DNA of 64,000 nt from contig NZ_JABGCI010000002.1 of assembly GCF_019799905.1 (NCBI RefSeq), forward strand, positions 310,001 through 374,000, given 5' to 3'. The position numbers and the translations under genes were made by a program. Below the pieces are notes generated by a model. It had not been told where the DNA came from, searched no databases, and worked only from the letters and a program-made list of their open reading frames with translations. The first letter of the stretch is position 1, and each line of letters starts with the position of its first letter. Origin of the DNA: Trujillonella endophytica. Its GTDB lineage: Bacteria > Actinomycetota > Actinomycetes > Mycobacteriales > Geodermatophilaceae. Shown here piece by piece: positions 15,909 through 25,237 of this stretch.

Positions 15909-15912
<4 letters not shown>
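15106..15912 (-). CDS. ABC-2 type exporter permease (DrrB-like)
   Basis: The 268-residue membrane protein has a Thr-rich cytoplasmic start and six hydrophobic segments, with the family features NPAWLVISLMQPILYILLFG and the C-terminal DVNPLKHVVEGAR. It belongs to the ABC-2 permeases that pair with DrrA-like ATPases to export drugs or lipids. The ATG lies inside the ATPase stop (ATGA), so both subunits are made together. Substrate is not predictable from sequence. The PadR gene directly upstream suggests expression is induced by a small molecule. Confidence 0.92.
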
Positions 15913-16919
<1,007 letters not shown>

Positions 16920-16936
16920 CTTTGACTAGCGGAGGG

Positions 16937-17548
16937 TCAAGCGGGTTCCCCTGGCCCGAGGGCGGCCGGTGGCCACAGCCCGTCGACGGGGACGTCGGGT
17001 GCGCCGGGCTCGCCCGCGAACCGGTAGTGCCCGGCGTCCAGGCGCCCGCACAGGTCCTCGACCCAGGCGCGCTCGCCGGTCAGCCAGTGCTCGATGAGGC
17101 GCGAGAGCTCCGCGGCGGGCGCCGGTGCCAGGCGCGACTCCTCGATCGACCGCACGGTCGCCGCCGCCGACGAGCTCATCGCCTGGAGGACGAGCGCCCG
17201 CGCGCGCAGCGCCTCCCGGACCTCGGACCGGGGCAGCGCCGTCATGAAGCACAGGCCGCCGAGCAGCCTGGTCGCGTCCCCGGACTCCGGCTCCCGCAGC
17301 GCCGCCGACAGCAGCCGGCGGAACTCGACCTCGCCGTCGGCGGTGAGCAGGTAGGACACCGGGTCACCCGGGACCTCGTCGAGGAGCCCGTGGCTGACCA
17401 GCGTCCGCAGCCCCGAGTAGATCGAGCCGGGCTTGACGTTCGCCCAGTCCTCGACCTGCCAGCTCAGCAGCTCCCGGCGCAGCAGGTAGCCGTGCACCGG
17501 CTGGAAGATCCGCACGGCACCCAGCAGCAGCAACCGGGTCGTCGACAC
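16937..17548 (-). CDS. PadR-family transcriptional regulator
   Basis: The 203-residue protein has the PadR winged helix at the N-terminus: HGYLLRRELLSW, KPGSIYSGLRTLVSHGLL and a beta wing at SYLLTADGE, followed by a helical dimerisation domain. PadR proteins repress neighbouring export or stress genes and release DNA on ligand binding (family knowledge). It is first in the operon with the DrrAB-like transporter, only 17 bp from the ATPase start, so it is probably its autoregulated repressor. The GTG at 17548 starts the recognisable fold. Confidence 0.92.
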   Translation of the reverse strand: MSTTRLLLLGAVRIFQPVHGYLLRRELLSWQVEDWANVKPGSIYSGLRTLVSHGLLDEVPGDPVSYLLTADGEVEFRRLLSAALREPESGDATRLLGGLCFMTALPRSEVREALRARALVLQAMSSSAAATVRSIEESRLAPAPAAELSRLIEHWLTGERAWVEDLCGRLDAGHYRFAGEPGAPDVPVDGLWPPAALGPGEPA

Positions 17549-17600
17549 GCCTCCACTCTGCCGCCCGTGCCGGCCGGCGGGCAGGGGCGGGCCCGCGTCC

Positions 17601-17936
17601 TCACCACTCCCGGCGATACGGCCGCGTGGGCGGCGGCGGCAGCGTGGGCGCCTCACGAGTCGCCGGGTAGGGCTCCTCCCGGGGCCCGGGGTCGGCGTAC
17701 GGCTCCGCGGGGCGGACGGCGGCGGGGCGGACGGCGGCGGGGCGGACGGCGGCGGGGCGGACGGCGGAGCGGCGGGGCCGCGCGGCCACCAGCGCCCAGG
17801 CCAGCGGCACGGCGAACACCGGCCACTGCAGCGACAGGTCCCCGACCCAGAGGATCCCGGCGAGGAGGAGGACGGCCAGACAGCCCGCCGTCCAGAGACC
17901 GAGCAGGCGGGCCTCGCCGGGGTCGCGCCGCACCAC
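17601..17936 (-). CDS. Small membrane protein with pentapeptide repeat
   Basis: A 111-residue product with two hydrophobic segments (about residues 11-28 and 36-49) followed by a cytoplasmic Pro/Arg-rich tail containing four repeats of RPAAV. The repeats are encoded by near-identical 15-bp units at 17709-17768. It begins 4 bp after the stop of the DUF885-like gene and so is probably cotranscribed with it. No family recognised. Confidence 0.65.
   Translation of the reverse strand: MVRRDPGEARLLGLWTAGCLAVLLLAGILWVGDLSLQWPVFAVPLAWALVAARPRRSAVRPAAVRPAAVRPAAVRPAEPYADPGPREEPYPATREAPTLPPPPTRPYRREW
17709..17768. repeat. 15-bp tandem repeat, four copies
   Basis: Four identical units of GGGGCGGACGGCGGC in tandem encode the RPAAV repeat of the small membrane protein. 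Units of a multiple of three and near-perfect identity suggest slippage-prone DNA that changes length without frameshift. Confidence 0.85.
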
Positions 17937-17940
17937 GACC

Positions 17941-19158
17941 TCAGGCGGCCTGCAGCTCGCCGCTGACGACGGCCGGGGTGAGCGGCTCGTCCAGCAGGCG
18001 CAGGAAGCGGTCGGCCGCGGGCTGCGCCGCCGGACGGGCGTCCAGCCAGCGGGAGAGCAGCTCGTAGCCCTCCACGTAGGTGGTGATGTAGGCCCGCCAC
18101 AGCGGGTGGGTGAGGAAGCGCAGCTGCTGGCGGGCCCGTTCGTCGCTGACCAGCGACCACCGCTGCAGGTGCGCGACGACGTCGTCGGGATCGGCGCCGC
18201 GGTCGTGCAGCATCAGCGCGGCGTCCTGCCGGACCCGGTTGAGCGGGGCCGCGGCCGCGGCGATCCGCTCGGCGAGGACGCCGTCGAACCGCAGGCCCAG
18301 GTCGCCGAGCACCTCGGCGGCCCACGTCCCCCACCCGTCGCCGACCGACGCCTGCACCCCGAGGTCGGCCAGCCCCTCGGCCATGAGGCACTCGGGGGTG
18401 TTGACCAGGAAGACGGTGTGCTCGACCCGGCCGGCGCGCTCGACCAGGCCCTGCTCCTTGCGGCAGTGCTCGGTGTGGTGGCCGGGATAGGACTCGTGCG
18501 CCACCAGGTGCGCCAGCTGGCTGAGCCGGTGCGGCAGGTCGGCGTTGATGGCGACCCGCGAGCGGTAGGCGCCCTCGTAGTAGTTGAAGCCCGACCAGGG
18601 CTTGTCGGTGACGACCTCGTACCGCACCGTCTCCACCTCGGGCAGCCCGTAGCCGGTGCGGACCCGGTCGCGCAGCGCACTGGACAGTGCCTGTACCGCG
18701 ACCTCCAGCCGCTGCGGCGGGCACTCCTCCCGGCGGCGGTGGCGCGCGTACCGCTCGGCGAGGGTCCCCTCCCCCGGCAGCAGCTCCTCGAGCGCGGCGT
18801 GCGCGGCCGCGTAGTCGGCGGGGTCGCCGAGGGTGACGTCGACCTGGAAGTAGCTGCGGACCTCGTCGCGGAACGCCACCGGCTCGCCGCTCATCTTCCG
18901 CGCGCTGCACTCCAGCCCGGTCAGCTGGCCGCGCAGGAACTCGGTCCGGTCGGCCGGGAGTCCCGCCACGTCGAGCTCGCGCAGCAGCGCCCGCGCCTGG
19001 TCGCGCAACCCCTGCGCGGTCGGCGCCGGCTCGGCCTCGACCGCGGCCCGGATCCCCGGGTCGCCGGTGAAGGCGTCGACGAACCCGCTCTCCAGGCGGT
19101 CGAACCGCAGGCCCAGCCGGACGTACTCCTGGGCCACGTCGACCTGCGCGGTGCTCAT
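17941..19158 (-). CDS. DUF885-like zinc peptidase
   Basis: The 405-residue protein has a gluzincin signature HESYPGHHTEH at about residue 220 and a downstream Glu in CLMAEGLADLG that can be the third zinc ligand. HExxPGHH with this spacing is the hallmark of the DUF885 family of predicted metallopeptidases; this member is shorter than the usual 550 residues. No signal peptide is seen, so it is cytoplasmic. The ATG at 19158 follows closely the stop of the prenyltransferase gene (19181), with which it may be cotranscribed. Confidence 0.82.
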   Translation of the reverse strand: MSTAQVDVAQEYVRLGLRFDRLESGFVDAFTGDPGIRAAVEAEPAPTAQGLRDQARALLRELDVAGLPADRTEFLRGQLTGLECSARKMSGEPVAFRDEVRSYFQVDVTLGDPADYAAAHAALEELLPGEGTLAERYARHRRREECPPQRLEVAVQALSSALRDRVRTGYGLPEVETVRYEVVTDKPWSGFNYYEGAYRSRVAINADLPHRLSQLAHLVAHESYPGHHTEHCRKEQGLVERAGRVEHTVFLVNTPECLMAEGLADLGVQASVGDGWGTWAAEVLGDLGLRFDGVLAERIAAAAAPLNRVRQDAALMLHDRGADPDDVVAHLQRWSLVSDERARQQLRFLTHPLWRAYITTYVEGYELLSRWLDARPAAQPAADRFLRLLDEPLTPAVVSGELQAA

Positions 19159-19180
19159 GGGCCGAGTCTCCCAGTCGCTC

Positions 19181-19960
19181 TCAGCCGCCGAAGCGACGGT
19201 GCCGGGCCGAGTAGGCGCGCAGCGCCCGCAGGAAGTCGACGCGGCGGAACTCCGGCCAGTAGACGTCGGTGAAGTGGAACTCCGAGTGCGCCGTCTGCCA
19301 CATCAGGAACCCCGACAGCCGCTGCTCGCCACTGGTCCGGATCACCAGGTCGGGGTCGGGCTGGCCGCGCGTGTAGAGGTGCTCGGCGATGTGGTCGACG
19401 TCGAGGATCTCCACGAGCGCCTCGAGCGACGTCCCGCGCTCCGCGTGCTCGGCGAGCAGCGAGCGGACCGCGTCGGCGATCTCCCGCCGTCCCCCGTACC
19501 CCACGGCCAGGTTCACCGTCGCGCCGGGACGGTCGCGGGTGGCCTCCTCGGCCTGCTTGAGGACGACGACGGTCTCGGCCGGCAGCAGCTCCAGGGCGCC
19601 GACCGGCCGCAGCTGCCAGCGCCGGTCGGGCGCCGACAGGTCCTCGGCGACCCCCTCGATGATCCGCAGCAGCGGGACGAGCTCCGGCTCCGGGCGGGTG
19701 AGGTTGTCGGTGGAGAGCAGGAAGAGCGTGACCACCTCGACGCCGGCCTCGTCGCACCAGCCCAGCAGCGAGGCGATCCGGTCCGCGCCGCGCCGGTGCC
19801 CCGCGTTGGGGTCCTCGAGGCCGATCGAGCGGGCCCAGCGCCGGTTCCCGTCGACGATCACGCCGACGTGCCGGGGGGTGTCGGCGCCCACCAGACCGCG
19901 GGCCAGGCGTCGCTCGTAGACCTGGGTGAGGAGGTCGCGCACGAACTGACGCACCCCCAC
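19181..19960 (-). CDS. Isoprenyl transferase (cis-prenyltransferase, UppS family)
   Basis: It condenses isopentenyl diphosphate onto an allylic diphosphate to give cis-prenyl products for cell-wall lipid carriers. The 259-residue protein has the catalytic HVGVIVDGNRRWAR near the N-terminus, GHRRGADR, LSTDNL in place of the usual F(S/T)(S/T)EN, and the diphosphate-binding RTSGEQRLSGFLMWQ. The LSTDN variant resembles the short-chain (Z)-farnesyl diphosphate synthases of mycobacteria. Three nearby GTGs (19969, 19960, 19954) are possible starts; I prefer 19960, with AGGG eight bases upstream. Confidence 0.92.
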   Translation of the reverse strand: MGVRQFVRDLLTQVYERRLARGLVGADTPRHVGVIVDGNRRWARSIGLEDPNAGHRRGADRIASLLGWCDEAGVEVVTLFLLSTDNLTRPEPELVPLLRIIEGVAEDLSAPDRRWQLRPVGALELLPAETVVVLKQAEEATRDRPGATVNLAVGYGGRREIADAVRSLLAEHAERGTSLEALVEILDVDHIAEHLYTRGQPDPDLVIRTSGEQRLSGFLMWQTAHSEFHFTDVYWPEFRRVDFLRALRAYSARHRRFGG

Positions 19961-20092
19961 GCCGGTCACCCTAGGCCCCGTGGAGCGCGGCGTGGTGCAG
20001 CCGCCCACCGGCCCCCGGCCGTATCGGACTTGACAGGCAGCTCACACCTCTCATCGGGTGCAGCGCTCCCTACGGCTCCGTAACCTCGGTGC

Positions 20093-20908
20093 ATGAGCGC
20101 TGCGCCCGAGGAGCGGGACGACATCCTGGTCGAGGCGGACGGTGCCGAGATCCAAGCGCCGCGCGGCCCGGCCCTCACCGCCGTCCGCGAGGAGGGCGAA
20201 CAGGTCGAGCGGACCTGGACCGCCGCCGACTTCGGCGACGACCACGACTGGGAGCACCCCGACACCCGGCCCCGGATGCGTGGCTGGCTGCACCTGTTCG
20301 CGTTCTTCGGCGCGATCGCCGCCGGGGCGGTGCTCATCCCGCTGGCCGCGGTGCAGGGCGCCCGCGCCGGCTTCTCGGTCGCCGTCTACTGCCTCACCAT
20401 CTGCGGGCTGTTCGGCATCAGCGCGCTCTACCACCGCCGCCGCTGGTCACCCCGCGGCTGGAAGATCATGAAGCGCCTCGACCACTCGATGATCTTCCTG
20501 TTCATCGCGGGCACCTACACGCCCTTCGCCCTGCTCGCCGTGGACGAGCCGACCGGGTTCTGGGTGCTCGTCGTCGTCTGGGCCGGGGCGATCGCGGGCG
20601 TCTCGCTCAAGCTCACCTGGCCCACCGCCCCCCGCTGGCTGGGCGTGCCGCTCTACATCGGGCTCGGCTGGATCGCCGTCTTCATCCTCACGGACATCCT
20701 GCACATCGCGGGCGTCGCGTCGCTGGTGCTGCTGGCCACGGGCGGGGTGCTCTACACCCTCGGCGGCGTCGCCTACGGCATCAAGAAGCCGAACCCGTGG
20801 CCTGGGACCTTCGGCTACCACGAGGTCTTCCACGCGATGACGATCGTCGCGGCCATCTGCCACTACATCGCCGTGTACTTCGCGATCTACAACTCGCCCT
20901 TCCTCTGA
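20093..20908 (+). CDS. trhA: PAQR/TrhA hemolysin III family membrane protein
   Basis: The 271-residue protein has a hydrophilic N-terminal extension of about 60 residues, then seven membrane helices with the PAQR/hemolysin III motifs ISALYHRRRW, LDHSMIFLFIAGTYTP and HEVFHAMTIVAAICHYIA. The conserved Ser/His/Asp set suggests a metal-dependent hydrolase; bacterial TrhA has been linked to membrane-energy homeostasis. A TAACCT -10-like box at 20081 would place transcription start at the ATG, giving a leaderless mRNA (inference). It diverges from the prenyltransferase gene. Confidence 0.92.
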   Translation: MSAAPEERDDILVEADGAEIQAPRGPALTAVREEGEQVERTWTAADFGDDHDWEHPDTRPRMRGWLHLFAFFGAIAAGAVLIPLAAVQGARAGFSVAVYCLTICGLFGISALYHRRRWSPRGWKIMKRLDHSMIFLFIAGTYTPFALLAVDEPTGFWVLVVVWAGAIAGVSLKLTWPTAPRWLGVPLYIGLGWIAVFILTDILHIAGVASLVLLATGGVLYTLGGVAYGIKKPNPWPGTFGYHEVFHAMTIVAAICHYIAVYFAIYNSPFL

Positions 20909-20912
20909 GAAG

Positions 20913-20940
20913 GGACCCTCCCGGGGACCGGGAGAGGGCC
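20913..20940. terminator. Bidirectional hairpin between trhA and the flavoprotein gene
   Basis: The segment pairs GGACCCTCCCGG with CCGGGAGAGGGCC around GGA. It begins 4 bp after the trhA stop and ends 4 bp before the stop of the converging reductase gene, so it can serve both. Confidence 0.6.
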
Positions 20941-20944
20941 CCGA

Positions 20945-22195
20945 TCAGCTGAACGGCCGGCGGTCGTCCAGGCGGGACGACGCCTTGCCGGCGGCGCGCC
21001 AGAGCCTGGCGACGACGTCGCGGTCGGCGTCGGTGACCAGGTTGCCCATCACCCGCAGCGCGACCGTCATCAGGGCCCGGGAGCGCATGCCCACCGGGCC
21101 GGCCGCGGGGAGGAAGCGCGGCACGGTGAGCAGCCCGGCGAGGCGGCGGGCGATCGAGAACGCCTCGCCGTAGTGGTCGCGCAGGACCGCGGGCCACACG
21201 TGCGTCCAGTCCGGCTCGTCGAACAGGTCGACGACGGTGCGGCCGGTCTCGAGGCCGTAGTCGATCCCCTCGCCGTTGAGCGGGTTGACGCAGCCGGCGG
21301 CGTCCCCGATCACCGCCCAGTTCCGCCCGGCCACCCCCGAGACGGCACCCCCCATCGGCAGCAGCGCCGAGGCCGGCGCGCGCACCGGGCCCGTCAGCTG
21401 CCAGTCGTCCCGGCGGGCCGCGGCGTAGACGTCCAGCAGCGGGCGCAGCTGCACACCGGCCGGCCGGCGCCCGGTGGCCAGCGTGCCCACGCCGATGTTC
21501 ACCTCGCCGGCGGCAGCACCCAGCGGGAAGACCCAGCCGTAGCCCGACAGCAGCTCCCCCGCGGTCCCGCGCAGCTCGAGGTGCGAGGAGATCCACTCGT
21601 CGTCGGCCCGGCCGGAGGTGGCGTAGGCCCTGGCGGCCACGCCGTAGGCGGTGTCGCGGTGCCACTCGCGGCCCAGCAGCCGCCCCAGCGGCGAGCGGAC
21701 GCCGTCGGCGACGACCAGGCGCGCGCAGCCGACGGTCACCCGCTCGCCGTCCACCTCGAAGACGACACCGGACACCCGGTCGCCGTCCCGCTCGACGTCG
21801 ACGGCGCGGGCGCCCTCCAGCGGGATCGCCCCCACCTCCAGAGCGCACGCCCGGATCCGGGCGTCCAGCTCGGTGCGCGGCACGGCGCTGCCGTGGTCGG
21901 GGAACTCCCCGCCGGGCCAGGGCAGCTGCCACTCCTGGCCGAAGCCGGCTGCGCGCAGCCCGCGGTTGCGGGCGTGCGAGCGGACCCAGTCGCCCAGCCC
22001 CAGCCGGTCCAGCTCGGCGATCGCCCGGGGGGTCAGCCCGTCACCGCAGGCCTTGTCCCGCGGGAAGACGGCGGCGTCGGCGAGGACCACCTCGCGCCCG
22101 GCCCGCGCGGCCCACGCGGCGGCCGCAGAGCCCGCCGGTCCGGCGCCGACGACCAGCACGTCGGTGGCGGACGGCGGGACGACGGCGCTGCTCAC
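20945..22195 (-). CDS. FAD-dependent geranylgeranyl reductase family oxidoreductase
   Basis: The 416-residue flavoprotein has the dinucleotide fold VVGAGPAGSAAAAWAA at the N-terminus, the family motif DKACGDGLTPRA, and the FAD-binding GDAAGCVNPLNGEGIDYGLE. Relatives saturate isoprenoid chains, for example of menaquinone or membrane lipids. The GTG at 22195 sits just before the fold. The proximity of a prenyltransferase at 19.2 kb supports an isoprenoid role but the genes are not in one operon. Confidence 0.9.
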   Translation of the reverse strand: MSSAVVPPSATDVLVVGAGPAGSAAAAWAARAGREVVLADAAVFPRDKACGDGLTPRAIAELDRLGLGDWVRSHARNRGLRAAGFGQEWQLPWPGGEFPDHGSAVPRTELDARIRACALEVGAIPLEGARAVDVERDGDRVSGVVFEVDGERVTVGCARLVVADGVRSPLGRLLGREWHRDTAYGVAARAYATSGRADDEWISSHLELRGTAGELLSGYGWVFPLGAAAGEVNIGVGTLATGRRPAGVQLRPLLDVYAAARRDDWQLTGPVRAPASALLPMGGAVSGVAGRNWAVIGDAAGCVNPLNGEGIDYGLETGRTVVDLFDEPDWTHVWPAVLRDHYGEAFSIARRLAGLLTVPRFLPAAGPVGMRSRALMTVALRVMGNLVTDADRDVVARLWRAAGKASSRLDDRRPFS

Positions 22196-22227
22196 CGCCC
22201 CAGTGTCCCCGACGCGCGGCGGCCCCC

Positions 22228-22944
22228 TCAGCCGAAGAGCGGGAAGCGGTCGGCGGCGTCCCCGAGGGCGGCGCGGTCGGCCTGCGTCAGCGCCTCGCGA
22301 CCGGTGCCGCGGCGGGCGGCGGTGACGTCGTCCCAGCCCTCCGGGAGCGGCTGCCCGAGCAGCGCCTCGAGCACCCGCCGGACCTCCGCCAGCGGCCCGG
22401 CTCCCGGTCCCGGCCGGTCGAGGTGGGCGACGAGGTCGAGGTGGTGGACCGCGGCCTCCACCACGAGCGTGGACAGCAGGTCGTCGACGGTCAGCACGTG
22501 GCCCTGGGTGCCGAGCAGGTCGGCGACCGCCACCCGCCCGGCCGAGACGAGCACCGCCGCCGTCGTCTCCGCGTAGGGCCCGCGGATCTCCGTCAGGCCG
22601 CCGGTGACGCTGGCCGAGACGCGGGTGGCCCACAGGTCGCGGTCGTCGTCCTCGGCGCTGGGCTGCCACGCCCGCCAGTAGGCGACGGCGTCGGTGTCGG
22701 CCGGCCCCGCCGCGGGGGTGGACAGCGCCACCAGCCCGCGGCGGGCGTCGGCCAGCATGTGCCAGCCGAGGTCGACCGGCGTCCAGCCGGCGCAGCCGGT
22801 GGGCCGCCACTGCTCGGCGGGGGTCAGCCCGCCGAGCAGCTCCGCGAGATCTCCGTAGGCGGTCCGCAGCAGCGGGAGGACCGCGGCCTCCTCCCCCCTC
22901 GCCGGCTCGGGGCGAGCCTCGGGTCGGGGCCGGTTCGGGGTCAC
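22228..22944 (-). CDS. Maleylpyruvate isomerase/DinB-like, mycothiol-dependent family protein
   Basis: The 238-residue protein shows the MDMPI N-terminal helical-bundle features: GCAGWTPVDLGWHMLADARR near residues 51-70 and the metal-ligand helix VVEAAVHHLDLVAHL further on. The DinB/MDMPI superfamily includes mycothiol-dependent thiol transferases; specific substrates are unknown. It lies 32 bp upstream of the reductase gene on the same strand. This product fits the TIGR03083-type group rather than true maleylpyruvate isomerase. Confidence 0.8.
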   Translation of the reverse strand: MTPNRPRPEARPEPARGEEAAVLPLLRTAYGDLAELLGGLTPAEQWRPTGCAGWTPVDLGWHMLADARRGLVALSTPAAGPADTDAVAYWRAWQPSAEDDDRDLWATRVSASVTGGLTEIRGPYAETTAAVLVSAGRVAVADLLGTQGHVLTVDDLLSTLVVEAAVHHLDLVAHLDRPGPGAGPLAEVRRVLEALLGQPLPEGWDDVTAARRGTGREALTQADRAALGDAADRFPLFG

Positions 22945-22971
22945 CGGGCCAGCGTGCCCGAGAGCAGCCGG

Positions 22972-23577
22972 TCAGTCAGCCCGGGGCCCGCGGGCCCGGA
23001 CCTCCTCCACCGACGCCATGGCGTCGCGCAGCTCGGTGAGCCAGGTGTCGGCGTTGCGCCCGACCAGGCGCACCGCCCAGGCCAGGGCCTCGGACCGCGA
23101 GCGGGCGACGCCGGCGTCGACGAGCGTGTCCAGGACGAGCCGCTCCGGCTGGCGCAGCCGGGTCATCACCGGCACGGACAGCGTGGTGAACAGCTCGCGG
23201 ACGTCGCCGCAGGACGCGCCCCAGGCGACGGACCGGCCGTACCGCTCCTGAGCGGCGTCGGCGATCGCCATCCGGCGCTCGCGGGTCTCCTCGCGGAACC
23301 GGGCGATGCGGCCCGCCCGGGCGGCCGCGGCGTCGCCCTCCCCCGCGTCGGGCTCGGGGAGCTCGCCGACCACGGTGATCTCGTCCCGGTCGATGACCAG
23401 CTCGACCGGCCCGGTGAACCACCCGTCGGGCAGTCGGCCGGCGAACCAGCCGGCGACCTCGGCGCGCTCGACGGGCGGCGGCGCCTCCTGGCCCCTGCCC
23501 CGGCCGGCCCCGCGGCCGCGACCCCAGGGGCCACGGCCGCTCCCGAACGGTGCGTCGGCGAAGCGGTGTGCGTGCAT
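22972..23577 (-). CDS. Unknown protein with CopG-like C-terminal segment
   Basis: The 201-residue product has a Gly/Arg/His-rich N-terminus (RGRGAGRGRG), a middle segment FTGPVELVIDRDEITVVGEL with alternating beta strands, and a helical C-terminus. SRSEALAWAVRLVG there resembles the helix of ribbon-helix-helix regulators. The ATG at 23577 has AGGAGG seven bases upstream. Directly before it lies a tandem 8-bp repeat that may be its own operator. I know no characterised member; regulator is a guess. Confidence 0.7.
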   Translation of the reverse strand: MHAHRFADAPFGSGRGPWGRGRGAGRGRGQEAPPPVERAEVAGWFAGRLPDGWFTGPVELVIDRDEITVVGELPEPDAGEGDAAAARAGRIARFREETRERRMAIADAAQERYGRSVAWGASCGDVRELFTTLSVPVMTRLRQPERLVLDTLVDAGVARSRSEALAWAVRLVGRNADTWLTELRDAMASVEEVRARGPRAD

Positions 23578-23601
23578 GACGGCCTCCTACGTGCAGCGGT
23601 T

Positions 23602-23617
23602 GATTACACGATTACAC
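23602..23617. promoter_or_regulatory. Tandem 8-bp direct repeat GATTACAC x2
   Basis: GATTACAC occurs twice without spacing, 25 bp upstream of the ATG of the unknown putative regulator. Read on the - strand it is GTGTAATC twice, AT-rich against a GC-rich background. It could be an operator for a protein binding as a head-to-tail dimer, and TAATCA may double as a -10 box. Confidence 0.45.
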
Positions 23618-23714
23618 GGTAGGCCGCCCGGTGACCGGAGACGAGGCGGCGGACTCCGCTCCGAGCGAACGGGCGACCCGCGCGCCGGACTGTCGATCCT
23701 CACCAGTCGCATGC

Positions 23715-23730
23715 GTGATCAGGCGATCAC
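23715..23730. promoter_or_regulatory. Perfect palindrome GTGATC-AGGC-GATCAC
   Basis: A 16-bp perfect inverted repeat lies 127 bp upstream of the first AMIN-like gene, in the 279-bp gap between it and the divergent unknown gene. It has the size of a dimeric repressor site. No cognate regulator is known. Apart from this and the direct repeat, the gap holds only the AMIN-like gene's ribosome binding site. Confidence 0.35.
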
Positions 23731-23856
23731 TTGCGCATCACCTTGCCAAGCGACGCGCCGTGCATTCGTCGTTCCTGGACATCGGGACGCCTTGTTGGTA
23801 CTCGGCGCGTCGGCGGACTCTGCCCGACATCCGCTCCACTTCCACCGGAGGTCGCC

Positions 23857-24426
23857 ATGTCCCCCCGCACCCGCTCCGTCCGCCGCCTCGCCACCGCCCT
23901 CGCCGGCGGTGCGGTCCTCGGCGTCACCGCCCTCGCCGGCCCGGCGTCGGCGGCTCCCGGCTGCTCCACGGCCTGGGGCTCGACCCCCGAGATCGCCAAC
24001 GGCCCGGGCACCGGCACCGTCGACGAGATCCGGACCGGGCAGCACGCGTGCTTCGACCGGCTCGTCGTCGACATCGACGGGGCCTACGGCGACGACATCG
24101 GCTACCGGGTCGAGTACTCGCAGGGGATCACCCACGACGGGTCCGGGGCGGCCATCCCGCTGCGCGGCGCGGCCGACCTGCACATCGTCGTCTGGAACCC
24201 GGCGTACACCGGGGGCGGCACCGCCACCTACGACCCGGCGAACGACGCCGAGGCGGAGAACGTGGCCGGCCACCGCACCTTCCGCCAGGTGGCGTGGGCC
24301 GGTTCCCACGAGGGCGTGAGCAGCATCGGGCTCGGCGTCCGCGCGCGGCTGCCCTACCGGGTCACGGTCCTGCCCGGCCCCGGTGACGACGCCCGCCTGG
24401 TCGTCGACGTCGCGCACACCTGGTGA
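23857..24426 (+). CDS. Secreted AMIN-like domain protein, paralogue 1
   Basis: The 189-residue product has a signal peptide (basic start, hydrophobic core, cleavage near ASAAPG) and a beta-rich domain. Key segments are RTGQHACFDRLVVDIDG, YRVEYSQGI, TFRQVAWAGSHEG and LVVDVAHTW, which match the actinobacterial AMIN-like domain family. AMIN domains bind cell-wall material in other proteins; the function of these stand-alone ones is unknown. Two Cys residues (in GCST and HACF) could form a disulfide. GGAGG lies just before the ATG. A close paralogue follows. Confidence 0.85.
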   Translation: MSPRTRSVRRLATALAGGAVLGVTALAGPASAAPGCSTAWGSTPEIANGPGTGTVDEIRTGQHACFDRLVVDIDGAYGDDIGYRVEYSQGITHDGSGAAIPLRGAADLHIVVWNPAYTGGGTATYDPANDAEAENVAGHRTFRQVAWAGSHEGVSSIGLGVRARLPYRVTVLPGPGDDARLVVDVAHTW

Positions 24427-24430
24427 GCAC

Positions 24431-24468
24431 GGGCCCGGGCGCCACCCCGCGGGGCGGCGTCCGGGCCC
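24431..24468 (+). terminator. Strong GC-rich hairpin after AMIN-like paralogue 1
   Basis: Arms 24431-24448 and 24451-24468 pair at 16 of 18 positions around a two-base loop, starting 4 bp after the stop. It would isolate the first paralogue from the second. Confidence 0.65.
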
Positions 24469-24620
24469 CGGTCCGGCCGGCCCGTCGGGCGGCCGGGCGG
24501 GGAGCCCCGCCGTCGCTCCGCGGCGGCCCGGATCCCCCCTGACGCGGCGGCGTCCACCCCGGGCGCCGCCGCCTCGTCTCGCACCACCCGGCACGACCCA
24601 TCGCCTCCGAGGAGGCAGCC

Positions 24621-25193
24621 ATGTCCCGTCACCGCATCCTCCGTGTCCTCGGCGCCGTCGCCGGCGCCGCCGCCCTGTCCCTGACCGCCCTGACCGGCAC
24701 CGCCTCCGCGGCACCCTTCTGCGGCCAGGTCTGGGGCTCCGCGCCGGAGTCCTCCCAGCAGTACGACCGGGAGCGGCTCCTGGACGTCCGATCCGGTCAG
24801 CACGCCTGCTTCGACCGCCTGGTGCTGGACCTGGGTGGTGAGGACGCCACCTTCGGCTCGTACGACGTGCGCTACGTCGCCCAGGTGGCGGAGGACGGCT
24901 CGGGTCGGCCGGTCCCCGTCCGTGGCGGGGCCGTCCTGCAGGTGGTCGTGCACGCACCCGCCTACGACGACGAGGGCCGCTCGACCTACGAGCGCGGCAA
25001 CGACCGGGAGCTCGTGGCCGTCGGCGGCTACGCGACCCTCCGCCAGGTCGCCTGGGCCGGCTCCTACGAGGGGCACAGCCAGCTGGCCGCCGGCGTCCGC
25101 GCCCGGCTGCCGTTCCGGGTGTTCACCCTCGCCGGGACTCCGAACAGCGACCACACCCCACGGCTGGTCATCGACGTCGCGCACCGCTGGTGA
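24621..25193 (+). CDS. Secreted AMIN-like domain protein, paralogue 2
   Basis: The 190-residue product parallels the previous gene throughout: signal peptide ending ASAAPF, RSGQHACFDRLVLDLGG, TLRQVAWAGSYEG and LVIDVAHRW. The two Cys positions are kept. The pair clearly arose by tandem duplication and then diverged, mainly in the loop after the first Cys. The ATG is preceded by GAGGAGGCAGCC. The hairpin after paralogue 1 suggests separate promoters within the 194-bp gap. Confidence 0.87.
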   Translation: MSRHRILRVLGAVAGAAALSLTALTGTASAAPFCGQVWGSAPESSQQYDRERLLDVRSGQHACFDRLVLDLGGEDATFGSYDVRYVAQVAEDGSGRPVPVRGGAVLQVVVHAPAYDDEGRSTYERGNDRELVAVGGYATLRQVAWAGSYEGHSQLAAGVRARLPFRVFTLAGTPNSDHTPRLVIDVAHRW

Positions 25194-25237
25194 GTCCCGC
25201 GGCCGGTCCGGACGTCCCCGCCCGGGCCGGCCGTCCC

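Noticed and set aside
20030..20035. TTGACA upstream of trhA as a -35 box
   Set aside because: No matching -10 at 16-18 bp (the position reads ATCGGG); the TAACCT at 20081 is a better candidate.
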